Source of the DNA: an uncultured Lachnospiraceae bacterium
GTDB lineage: Bacteria; Bacillota; Clostridia; Lachnospirales; Lachnospiraceae
Assembly: GCA_947177515.1 (NCBI GenBank)
Contig: CAMWUU010000251.1
Coordinates: 1-5,545, forward strand
Length of the DNA stretch: 5,545 bases
Reading direction: 5' to 3'
Positions within the stretch are counted from its first letter, which is position 1. Each line of letters starts with the position of its first letter. The position numbers were made by a program, and so were the translations under genes. The notes beneath the pieces were generated by a model that was not told the origin of the DNA, searched no databases, and saw nothing but the letters and a program-made list of their open reading frames with translations. Below are positions 1-5,378 of this stretch, piece by piece.

Positions 1-1
1 G

Positions 2-634
2 GAAACGGGACTGGTGGTGAGCGGGGATGTAAAGAGGGGGGATATGGGTTCGACTTCGGCAGCTTCTGCGGCGGCGCATATTGGTACGGTGAAGGTTGGG
101 AACCGCGTGCTGCGTGGGTTTTTGGAAGATTTTGTAACGGTGAACCCTTATCTTGGAACGGACGGCGTGAAGCCTTTTGCTGATGTATGCAGGGAGCAGG
201 GGAGAGGTATTTTTGTATTGGTGAAGACTTCGAATCCATCAAGCGGCGAATTCCAGGACAGGTTAATTGAAGGGAAGCCGCTTTATGAGCATGTGGCGAA
301 AAAGGTTAATGAGTGGGGATCAGACTGCATGGGTGCTTGCGGTTATAGCGCGGTAGGTGCCGTGGTAGGTGCAACTTACCCGGAGCAGGGAAAAATCCTG
401 CGTGCACTGATGCCAAAAGCTTATATCCTGGTGCCTGGTTATGGCGCGCAGGGCGGCAGGGGCAAGGATCTGGTGCACTTTTTTAATGCGGACGGGCTGG
501 GTGCGCTGGTTAATTCTTCCCGCGGTATTATTGCGGCTTATAAGCAGGAACAGTATGCGAAATTTGGTGAGGAGCATTATGAGGAGGCTTCCAGACAGGC
601 TGTGCTTGATATGATAGGGGATCTTAGGGCTTAA
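2..634 (+). CDS. pyrF: Orotidine 5'-phosphate decarboxylase, group 2 (5'-truncated by window edge)
   Basis: This is the last enzyme of UMP synthesis: it decarboxylates orotidine 5'-phosphate to UMP in the cytoplasm. The frame is open from base 2, giving 210 residues. Group-2 PyrF proteins are about 300 residues long, so roughly the first third lies left of the window. The visible part opens with SGDVKRGD, the D-x-K-R-x-D active-site block that carries the catalytic lysine. This is followed by an AHIG segment, VNPYLG, VLVKTSNPSS and the phosphate-loop region VPGYGAQGG, all in the order expected for the long bacterial PyrF form. The internal ATG at 44 and GTG at 14 should not be used as starts because the active-site block lies across and before them. 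The stop is TAA at 632-634. A zinc-ribbon gene follows after 22 nt with no terminator between, so the two are probably co-transcribed. The identification is confident; the operon context upstream cannot be seen. Confidence 0.95.
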   Translation, partial: ETGLVVSGDVKRGDMGSTSAASAAAHIGTVKVGNRVLRGFLEDFVTVNPYLGTDGVKPFADVCREQGRGIFVLVKTSNPSSGEFQDRLIEGKPLYEHVAKKVNEWGSDCMGACGYSAVGAVVGATYPEQGKILRALMPKAYILVPGYGAQGGRGKDLVHFFNADGLGALVNSSRGIIAAYKQEQYAKFGEEHYEEASRQAVLDMIGDLRA

Positions 635-656
635 CACAATAATAGGAGGGTTGGCA

Positions 657-1070
657 ATGCAGAAGATGCTATGTCCTTTTTGCGACCATGAAATCAAGGG
701 CAAGGGGAAATGTGATTTTTGTGGTTCATGGGTAAGGAAACCGGTAGTAGCGCAGATGTCAGCGGAATTAAATACGCAGGCTTCTGTATCATCGACTGTC
801 CAGGCAGTACAAGGTGGTGGAACCGGGAGTGTAGCAGGTGCGGCAGAAGCGGGAAACCAGATGGGTGTGGGTCAGCAGACGGGAAACCAAATGGGGGCAG
901 GTCAGCGGACAGGCGCGCCGCGCCGGGCAGTGCTTGCCAGCGAGGCGGTGGAACGCGGACAGACCACCGTAAAAACCGGTGGGTCAAAAACTGTGGTGAA
1001 GGTTATTGTGACCGTTATAGTTGTTAATATTATTTTGCAGTTTTTGCTGATGATATTCAATTTGCTGTAA
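657..1070 (+). CDS. Small zinc-ribbon protein with C-terminal membrane anchor, function unknown
   Basis: This is a 137-residue protein I do not recognise as a named family. The N-terminus holds two CxxC knuckles (C6-P-F-C9 and C19-D-F-C22), a typical zinc ribbon. Residues about 30-110 are low-complexity, rich in Gly, Gln, Ala and Thr, and include a tandem decapeptide repeat (GNQMGVGQQT, GNQMGAGQRT). Residues about 113-137 form one hydrophobic segment that ends at the stop, so the protein is probably tail-anchored with the zinc ribbon in the cytoplasm. The ATG at 657 is preferred over the in-frame TTG at 651: the ribosome site AGGAGGG at 644-650 lies 6 nt before the ATG and directly abuts the TTG. 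It follows pyrF by 22 nt. Proteins with this layout are common in Firmicutes, but their job is generally unknown. The zinc ribbon and anchor are seen directly; the topology is inferred. Confidence 0.85.
   Translation: MQKMLCPFCDHEIKGKGKCDFCGSWVRKPVVAQMSAELNTQASVSSTVQAVQGGGTGSVAGAAEAGNQMGVGQQTGNQMGAGQRTGAPRRAVLASEAVERGQTTVKTGGSKTVVKVIVTVIVVNIILQFLLMIFNLL
851..910 (+). repeat. Two-copy 30-bp tandem repeat inside the zinc-ribbon gene
   Basis: The 30-bp unit at 851-880 is followed directly by a second copy at 881-910, with 5 mismatches out of 30. The unit is ten codons and encodes GNQMGVGQQT then GNQMGAGQRT. It lies in the low-complexity linker, so copy number could vary between strains without breaking the frame. 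Confidence 0.8.
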
Positions 1071-1140
1071 AAGTAGAAAAATAGAGTATCATAACAGGAA
1101 AGAAGGAAAAAGGAAGGGAAAGCAGTCGGAGGACGGGGAA

Positions 1141-1171
1141 GGGTACTTACTTGGTTAGCTGGTAAGTACCC
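1141..1171 (+). terminator. Hairpin between convergent genes, possible terminator
   Basis: GGGTACTTAC at 1141-1150 pairs perfectly with GTAAGTACCC at 1162-1171, giving a 10-bp stem with an 11-nt loop. It sits 70 nt after the zinc-ribbon gene and before the convergent dedA stop. On the plus strand the T-rich run (1192-1203) starts about 20 nt after the stem, which is too far for a textbook intrinsic terminator. On the minus strand no T-run follows at all. A terminator role for pyrF and the zinc-ribbon gene is plausible but not proven. The rest of 1071-1293 holds a 27-nt pure purine run at 1096-1122 and no credible gene. Confidence 0.4.
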
Positions 1172-1293
1172 CGGAAAAGTTGTGCGATTGCTTTTTTCTT
1201 TTTAAGTGCCAGATATCCCATTCTGTTGGTTATTTAGCATGTTCCTTTTCCAATTTCAATGTTTTGGGAAAATTTGTAAGAAAATATCGGATT

Positions 1294-1893
1294 TTAGCAC
1301 TGTTTTTCTGTCTTTTTTCCGAGTTTTGCTGCGATCACAAACAGAAGCAAAATTGCAAGTGCCGGAATGAGTATATTTTTATATCTTGTATACCAGCTTG
1401 TTACCACTGGCCAGTTGTCTTGCAGGAAATAGCCCAGTCCGCAGAGAAGTGCGTTCCAGAAGAAGATTCCAATAAAGGAGTAGCTAAGGTAGATGGGGAG
1501 GGGGAGGCACATTGCACCAGCTACAAAACCCAGGTAAGTCCGGCACAGTGGTATAAAGCGGCCAAGTAGTACAATCTGTGCTCCTTTTTTGTGGAAGTAT
1601 GTAAATGAGATTTCAAGTCCCCGGCGGGTCTTTGGGAAACGTTTCATGATCCGGTCAAGGAGCGGTTTGCCTCCAATGCGTCCAACCACATAGCAGAGTG
1701 TGGTGCCAAGTAACCCGGCGATGGCGGAGAGCAGGATGAGGAGGGGATAAAAGAATCCCTGCCTGGCCGCAAGTGCGCCGCAAAAGGGCAGCACGATCTC
1801 AGAAGAAACAGGAAAACAAGCATATTCTAGCAGGATTAAAAGCAGCATGGCGGGCATCCCGTAGGAATTAAGAAAGGAAAAAAGCCATTTCAT
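1294..1893 (-). CDS. DedA-family (VTT domain) integral membrane protein
   Basis: This 199-residue polytopic membrane protein belongs to the DedA/VTT family. Members act in the cytoplasmic membrane and are linked to lipid-carrier and phospholipid flipping and to proton-motive-force homeostasis. Family landmarks are visible: the early E-x4-P-x-S-S-E block at about 23-32, GRIGGKPLL at 71-79, and the hallmark GRFIPLCRTYLGFVAGA at 111-127 containing the conserved GRF-x-P-x2-RT and a following AG. Several hydrophobic stretches surround it, and the protein ends in a basic tail (KKTEKQC). The ATG (complement of 1891-1893) has a GAGG ribosome site 5 nt upstream. Its length is normal for the family. 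It is convergent with the zinc-ribbon gene and divergent from the His/Cys-rich gene, so it is probably its own transcription unit. No good promoter could be picked out in the 222-bp upstream gap. The exact substrate is unknown. Confidence 0.93.
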   Translation of the reverse strand: MKWLFSFLNSYGMPAMLLLILLEYACFPVSSEIVLPFCGALAARQGFFYPLLILLSAIAGLLGTTLCYVVGRIGGKPLLDRIMKRFPKTRRGLEISFTYFHKKGAQIVLLGRFIPLCRTYLGFVAGAMCLPLPIYLSYSFIGIFFWNALLCGLGYFLQDNWPVVTSWYTRYKNILIPALAILLLFVIAAKLGKKTEKQC

Positions 1894-1923
1894 GAAAGCC
1901 TCATAATAAAGTTTTTCTTGGGA

Positions 1924-1981
1924 TAAGGTATGAAAAAGTAAAAAGAAATATACGTGTAAAATTTTCCTTTAAGGTATGAAA
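1924..1981. repeat. 12-bp direct repeat pair upstream of dedA
   Basis: TAAGGTATGAAA occurs at 1924-1935 and again exactly at 1970-1981, 46 bp apart start to start. Both copies lie in the divergent gap, nearest to the dedA start. On the dedA strand they read TTTCATACCTTA. A paired perfect repeat in a promoter-sized gap suggests regulator half-sites, but no known motif was recognised. Confidence 0.5.
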
Positions 1982-2041
1982 GGATTTTAGGGGATGGAAC
2001 GTATTAGTTAATAGAGGCCGTGAAACAGGCGGTGGTTATTG

Positions 2042-2055
2042 TTGACCGGGGTCAA
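2042..2055. promoter_or_regulatory. Perfect dyad TTGACC-GG-GGTCAA, possible operator
   Basis: Six-base arms flank a 2-bp centre, about 60-75 bp before the His/Cys-rich gene. The TTGAC core recurs at 2058 (TTGACT) and in weaker form at 2076 (TTGATT). None of these pairs with a convincing -10 at standard spacing, so I read the dyad as a possible protein-binding site rather than a -35 box. Confidence 0.35.
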
Positions 2056-2083
2056 AATTGACTGAGGTTAGGATGTTGATTGG

Positions 2084-2096
2084 CGTTAAAATAACG
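2084..2096. promoter_or_regulatory. Short dyad CGTTA-AAA-TAACG just before the ribosome site
   Basis: Five-base arms with a 3-bp centre end 6 nt before the AAAGGGG ribosome site (2102-2108) of the His/Cys-rich gene. The stem is A/T-rich and weak as RNA, so it is more likely a DNA site than a translation-control hairpin, if it is functional at all. Confidence 0.25.
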
Positions 2097-2115
2097 TAAA
2101 GAAAGGGGCATTGGT

Positions 2116-2481
2116 ATGAAAAAGAAAAAGGTAGTTCTGTTATTGGCATTATCCACAGCGCTTGTAGCGGGAACATCCGGTGTGGGTGCATGGGCGCATG
2201 GACATGGGGGCGGCGGTTGCCATGGCAAGCGCCAGGCAGTTACCTATGAACTTTGCGATGTGGAGGATTGCCATACCGTGGGACTGCATAAGCATGATGG
2301 TACTTATTATTGTGGGCATTATATCGGGGATGGGCATGATTATCATGAAACCTGCGATGTGGAAGGCTGTTTGCTGACCTGTGAACATGAGCATGATGGG
2401 GTGGTTTGCCTGCCTTGCAGCGAGAATTGCGGGGCGAGTACGAGTACCCGTTTGTATCGGCGTGGGGGGCATTGCCACTAG
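2116..2481 (+). CDS. Secreted His/Cys-rich protein, probable metal binder, function unknown
   Basis: This is a 121-residue exported protein. The signal peptide is clear: MKKKK, a hydrophobic core at 6-23, and a likely cleavage after AWA at 25-27. The mature part of about 94 residues holds 11 Cys and 13 His and starts HGHGGGGCHG. Two copies of a motif are visible at 47-66 and 80-98, 33 residues apart: C-D-V-E-x-C, five residues, H-x-H-D-G, then a Cys. Between them lies GHYIGDGHDYH; the tail is CLPCSENC then GGHCH. No lipobox or membrane anchor is seen. The ribosome site AAAGGGG lies 7 nt before the ATG. The sigma and anti-sigma genes follow on the same strand with a 24-nt gap, so all three are probably one operon. 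Cys and His density suggests binding of zinc, copper or nickel outside the membrane, or a small disulfide-stabilised fold. That role is inferred; I know of no characterised member. Confidence 0.85.
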   Translation: MKKKKVVLLLALSTALVAGTSGVGAWAHGHGGGGCHGKRQAVTYELCDVEDCHTVGLHKHDGTYYCGHYIGDGHDYHETCDVEGCLLTCEHEHDGVVCLPCSENCGASTSTRLYRRGGHCH

Positions 2482-2505
2482 ACCTAGGGATTAACCGGGG
2501 TGTCT

Positions 2506-2991
2506 ATGAGAACTGAGGAAGCGGCAGAGCATGCGGTGGAGCTTTATGCGGATATGATCCGCCGCATATGCTTTATGCATCTGAAAAAATACGAGGATGT
2601 GGAGGATGCATTTCAGGAAGTTTTTTTAAAATATGTCCTCCATGATGAGAATTTTGAGAGCCATGCCCATGAAAAGGCATGGCTTATTCGGGTTGCGGTC
2701 AATGTCTGCCGGGATATGCTTCGCAGCCCGTTTAGAAGGCGGGTATCCTCACTGGAGGGACTGGATTTTGAACCGTTTTACATACAGGAGGAGGAAGGGG
2801 AATTACTTCGCTGTATCTCGGGGATGCCACAAAAATATAGGGATGTTTTATATCTGTTTTATTACGAGGGGTATTCCGCCGTAGAGATTGCAGCGATTAT
2901 GCACCGGAAAGAAAATACGGTTTATACATGGTTGGGACGTGCAAGGAAAATATTGAAAGAAAAGCTGGGGGGTGATTTTATTGAATCGTAA
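2506..2991 (+). CDS. ECF-type RNA polymerase sigma factor
   Basis: This 161-residue protein has the two-domain layout of extracytoplasmic-function sigma factors. Region 2 (about residues 10-75) includes KKYEDVEDAFQEVFLKYV, matching the usual D-x-E-D-x-x-Q-E-x-F core-binding helix, then EKAWLIRVAVNVCRDMLR, matching the -10 recognition segment. A short linker follows. Region 4 (about 103-158) contains MPQKYRDVLYLFYYEGYSAVEIAAIMHRKENTVYTWLGRARKIL, a helix-turn-helix for the -35 element. No region 1 or 3 is present, and the length is normal for ECF factors. The ATG at 2506 is preferred, with GGGG at 2497-2500 as a ribosome site 5 nt upstream; the in-frame GTG at 2500 would add two residues. The 3' end overlaps the anti-sigma gene, the usual arrangement for a sigma factor held by its cognate anti-sigma. 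Its target promoters are unknown; autoregulation is likely by analogy but no clear ECF promoter was found upstream. Confidence 0.93.
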   Translation: MRTEEAAEHAVELYADMIRRICFMHLKKYEDVEDAFQEVFLKYVLHDENFESHAHEKAWLIRVAVNVCRDMLRSPFRRRVSSLEGLDFEPFYIQEEEGELLRCISGMPQKYRDVLYLFYYEGYSAVEIAAIMHRKENTVYTWLGRARKILKEKLGGDFIES

Positions 2992-3823
2992 GGCATTTGA
3001 AGTTTTTGGAAAGATTTGTGCCGAGGAGGATTTAATGCAAAATACCACCAGTTACCTGAAAGCGGAAATCCGGGCGGGGGCGAGAAGAAGGAGGCAGCGC
3101 TTAAAGCGGGCGGCTGCCTGTGTCGTCTGTCTTTTACTGCTTTTCTTTTTCGGGGGAATTTTTTATCGGGCGTATTTTACGCCGGTTGCCTATATCGACT
3201 TTGATGTGAATCCGTCCGTCGAGTTGTTGGTAAACCGTTTTGGGAAGGTGATCGCTTCCCATGCGTACAACGATGAGGGGCAGGAGATCCTGAAATATAT
3301 TGATGTGGCTTATATCAGCTATCGGGAGGCTGTGGGGCGTTTGCTTACCGCAATGGGTCAGGAGGGATATTTCAGGGAGGATGCCCTGCTGTGCGTTACA
3401 CTTCAGACTGATGAGGCAGGCAGGGAAGGGGATATGCTAAAGGTTTTACAGCAGGCGGTTGCACAGAGTTGCCGGGAGCAGGGCTGTGTAATTCCTTCCG
3501 ATGTTTATGCGGTTACAAAAGAGGTGAAGCACTGTGCCACAGAAAAGCAGCTTAGCCCAGCGAAATATCTTGCCATCGCAGAATTAATAGAGATTGACCC
3601 AGAAGCTGATTTTGAAGCTTGCAGGGAACATTCCGTTTATGAGCTAAGGGAGATGGCAGGGCGGGGCTGCGGATGGCAGGAAGGAGAAAAGGAGCATGGG
3701 GAGCCGACCAGTCAGCCAAATCAGGAGGAAGTGGAGGATAAAACGAACCAGCAGGGTAAGGAGATAACAGGGGAGCCGGCAGGGAAGGGGAATTCCCATG
3801 GTCATGGGCATCATCATGAATAA
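2981..3823 (+). CDS. RsgI-like transmembrane anti-sigma factor with His-rich C-terminal tail
   Basis: This 280-residue single-pass protein is predicted to hold the upstream sigma factor at the membrane. Residues 1-43 are cytoplasmic and end in a strongly basic stretch (RRRRQRLKR). Residues about 44-66 form the membrane helix. Outside the membrane, TPVAYIDFDVNPSVELLVNRFGKVI at about 67-91, followed by the NDEG turn, is the signature of the RsgI-type middle domain (Y-x-D-x-D-x-N-P-S-x-E-L). The segment LSPAKYLAIAELIE further on is also familiar from clostridial RsgI-like proteins. The last 50 residues are a polar, Glu/Gln/Gly-rich linker ending HGHGHHHE. No zinc anti-sigma HxxxCxxC motif is seen. 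I prefer the TTG start at 2981, because a G-run (2967-2972) lies 8 nt upstream. An alternative GTG at 2972 would add three residues but has no ribosome site. Either start overlaps the sigma gene, implying translational coupling. B. subtilis RsgI controls SigI; here the partner is an ECF factor. Confidence 0.88.
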   Translation: MNRKAFEVFGKICAEEDLMQNTTSYLKAEIRAGARRRRQRLKRAAACVVCLLLLFFFGGIFYRAYFTPVAYIDFDVNPSVELLVNRFGKVIASHAYNDEGQEILKYIDVAYISYREAVGRLLTAMGQEGYFREDALLCVTLQTDEAGREGDMLKVLQQAVAQSCREQGCVIPSDVYAVTKEVKHCATEKQLSPAKYLAIAELIEIDPEADFEACREHSVYELREMAGRGCGWQEGEKEHGEPTSQPNQEEVEDKTNQQGKEITGEPAGKGNSHGHGHHHE

Positions 3824-3880
3824 AATAGGCAGGATATATGCGGCAGTACTTTAACAAATGAAAGAATTTTTTCCGTATAC

Positions 3881-3909
3881 TTGACAATACGCGTATTATT
3901 GTATACAAT
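3881..3909 (+). promoter_or_regulatory. Near-consensus sigma-A promoter for the citrate-synthase-like gene
   Basis: TTGACA at 3881-3886 matches the -35 consensus exactly. A 17-bp spacer is followed by TACAAT at 3904-3909, five of six to TATAAT. Transcription should begin near 3916, leaving a leader of about 50 nt. This is the only strong vegetative promoter seen in the window, and it separates this gene from the sigma/anti-sigma operon. Confidence 0.85.
3886..3897. promoter_or_regulatory. Perfect 12-bp palindrome AATACGCGTATT in the promoter spacer
   Basis: The palindrome has no spacer and starts on the last base of the -35 box, filling most of the interval between -35 and -10. A protein bound here would directly block RNA polymerase. 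It overlaps the adjacent palindrome by one base. Confidence 0.5.
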
Positions 3910-3910
3910 A
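3897..3910. promoter_or_regulatory. Perfect 14-bp palindrome TATTGTATACAATA over the -10 box
   Basis: The palindrome contains the whole -10 box TACAAT. The TTGTATACAA core resembles operators of GntR-family regulators, based on general knowledge of that family. A further GTATAC lies at 3875-3880 just before the -35 box. No regulator gene is in the window, so the binding partner is unknown. Confidence 0.55.
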
Positions 3911-3924
3911 GAGCAAGTACATAA

Positions 3925-3941
3925 CGGCCAAAGCCTGGCCG
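3925..3941 (+). promoter_or_regulatory. Leader hairpin before the citrate-synthase-like gene
   Basis: CGGCCA at 3925-3930 pairs with TGGCCG at 3936-3941 around a 5-nt loop. It lies in the 5' leader, about 10 nt before the GGAGGA ribosome site (3952-3957), and has no following T-run, so it is not a terminator. It may stabilise the mRNA start; it is too short to suggest a known riboswitch. Confidence 0.45.
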
Positions 3942-3965
3942 GATGCAAAACGGAGGATTTGTAGT

Positions 3966-5372
3966 ATGCAGAACCGTAAAGTTTATTTGAACCGTCACAA
4001 CAACCTGCTTTCCCTGGAGGAACATATATATGAGCTGGTCGATGTGAAGGAGCCGAATGTATTCCGCAACCTTTTCCCCTACGACGAGGTGCCGAAGATT
4101 GCATTCAATGACCGTATTGTGCCGCACAATATGCCGGAGGAGATCTGGATCACGGATACGACATTCCGTGACGGGCAGCAGTCCCGTGCACCGTATACGA
4201 CAGAACAAATTGTTACGATATATGATTATCTGCACCAGCTTGGGGGAAAAAACGGAATTATCCGTCAAAGTGAATTTTTTCTATACAGTAAGAAGGATCG
4301 CGATGCAGTGTATAAATGTATGGAACGCGGTTATGAGTTCCCGGAGGTTACATCCTGGATACGGGCGAATAAGCAGGATTTCCAGTTGGTGAAAGAGATT
4401 GGTATGAAGGAAACAGGAATTCTGGTCAGTTGTTCTGATTACCATATTTTTTATAAGATGAAAATGACAAGGAGCCAGGCGATGAACCATTATCTCAGTG
4501 TGGTACGCGAGTGTCTGGAAACGGGTGTTGCCCCGCGTTGTCATTTAGAGGATATCACGCGGTCGGATATTCATGGTTTTGTAGTTCCATTCTGCCTGGA
4601 ATTGATGAAACTTGGTGCGGAGTACGGTATCCCAGTTAAGGTTAGAGCCTGTGATACAATGGGTTATGGCGTGAATTTTTCCGGTGCAGTGATTCCTCGT
4701 TCTGTCCAGGGAATTATCTATGCGCTAAATACCCATGCGGGTGTCCCCGCAGAACTTTTGGAATGGCATGGACACAATGATTTTTATAAGGCGGTTACGA
4801 ATTCCACGACAGCATGGCTTTACGGTGCGAGTGGGGTTAACTGTTCGTTGTTTGGGATTGGGGAGCGAACGGGGAACACGCCGCTAGAGGCGATGGTATT
4901 TGAGTACGCACAGCTTAAAGGGACGCTTGATGGCATGGATACCACAGTGATTACTGATTTGGCGGAATATTATAAAAGGGAGATTGGTTACAGTATCCCG
5001 CACCGCACACCGTTTGTCGGAAAGAATTTCAATGTTACCCGCGCCGGGATTCATGCGGATGGACTCTTGAAAAATGAGGAGATTTATAATATATTTGATA
5101 CGGAGAAATTTTTAAACCGCCCAGTGCTGGTATCCGTTTCTAATACCTCCGGTCTTGCCGGAATTGCGCACTGGATTAACACATTCTACCATTTAAAGGG
5201 CGAGTCGGCCATTGATAAGAGTCATCCTCTTGTGGCCTGCATCAAGGAATTGGTGGACAAAGAGTACGATGGGGGCAGGATCACTGTTATGACCGATGCC
5301 GAACTGGTGCGGATCATAGAAGCAAACAAACTCCGCTGCGGAATCGACCTGCCAATGATGGAAATAGACTAA
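3966..5372 (+). CDS. Re-type citrate synthase-like enzyme (isopropylmalate/homocitrate synthase superfamily)
   Basis: This 468-residue cytoplasmic enzyme belongs to the DRE-TIM (HMGL-like) family, which condenses acetyl-CoA with a 2-oxo acid. Seen in order: the metal and catalytic block ITDTTFRDGQQ at 62-72, with D64 and R68; RCHLEDITRSD at 191-201; the HGHND metal-ligand motif at 268-272; GIGERTGNTPLE at 297-308, equivalent to GERAGN in LeuA; and TRAGIHADGLLKNEEIY at 358-374. The N-terminal NVFRNLFPYDEVPKI and the IWITDTTFRDGQQSR form are typical of a clostridial group often annotated as isopropylmalate synthase. I place it closest to the Re-citrate synthase of Clostridium kluyveri, from memory. 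That enzyme makes citrate from oxaloacetate and acetyl-CoA, feeding 2-oxoglutarate and glutamate synthesis. The full LeuA C-terminal leucine-binding domain is not apparent. The ATG at 3966 has GGAGGA 8 nt upstream. The family is certain; the substrate is inferred, and no aconitase or isocitrate dehydrogenase gene is in view to confirm it. Confidence 0.85.
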   Translation: MQNRKVYLNRHNNLLSLEEHIYELVDVKEPNVFRNLFPYDEVPKIAFNDRIVPHNMPEEIWITDTTFRDGQQSRAPYTTEQIVTIYDYLHQLGGKNGIIRQSEFFLYSKKDRDAVYKCMERGYEFPEVTSWIRANKQDFQLVKEIGMKETGILVSCSDYHIFYKMKMTRSQAMNHYLSVVRECLETGVAPRCHLEDITRSDIHGFVVPFCLELMKLGAEYGIPVKVRACDTMGYGVNFSGAVIPRSVQGIIYALNTHAGVPAELLEWHGHNDFYKAVTNSTTAWLYGASGVNCSLFGIGERTGNTPLEAMVFEYAQLKGTLDGMDTTVITDLAEYYKREIGYSIPHRTPFVGKNFNVTRAGIHADGLLKNEEIYNIFDTEKFLNRPVLVSVSNTSGLAGIAHWINTFYHLKGESAIDKSHPLVACIKELVDKEYDGGRITVMTDAELVRIIEANKLRCGIDLPMMEID

Positions 5373-5378
5373 TACTAA

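Noticed and set aside
1180..1569. 129-codon plus-strand open frame with Cys/Phe-rich product
   Set aside because: It lies mostly antisense to the clear DedA gene, has no ribosome site, and its product resembles no protein family.
2021..2046. TGAAAC as an ECF -35 element upstream of the His/Cys-rich gene
   Set aside because: No CGTA or CGTC lies 16-17 bp downstream, so the pair is incomplete.
2149..2478. Minus-strand open frame opposite the His/Cys-rich gene
   Set aside because: The Met/Ile/Pro-rich product mirrors His and Cys codons on the plus strand, which has a signal peptide and a ribosome site.
3911..3965. Riboswitch or T-box leader for the citrate-synthase-like gene
   Set aside because: The leader is only about 50 nt with one 6-bp hairpin and no terminator, too short for either.
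3552..4268. 238-codon minus-strand open frame across the anti-sigma end and the citrate-synthase-like start
   Set aside because: It is antisense to two well-supported genes and crosses the strong promoter; its Pro/His-rich product reflects the opposite strand's codons.
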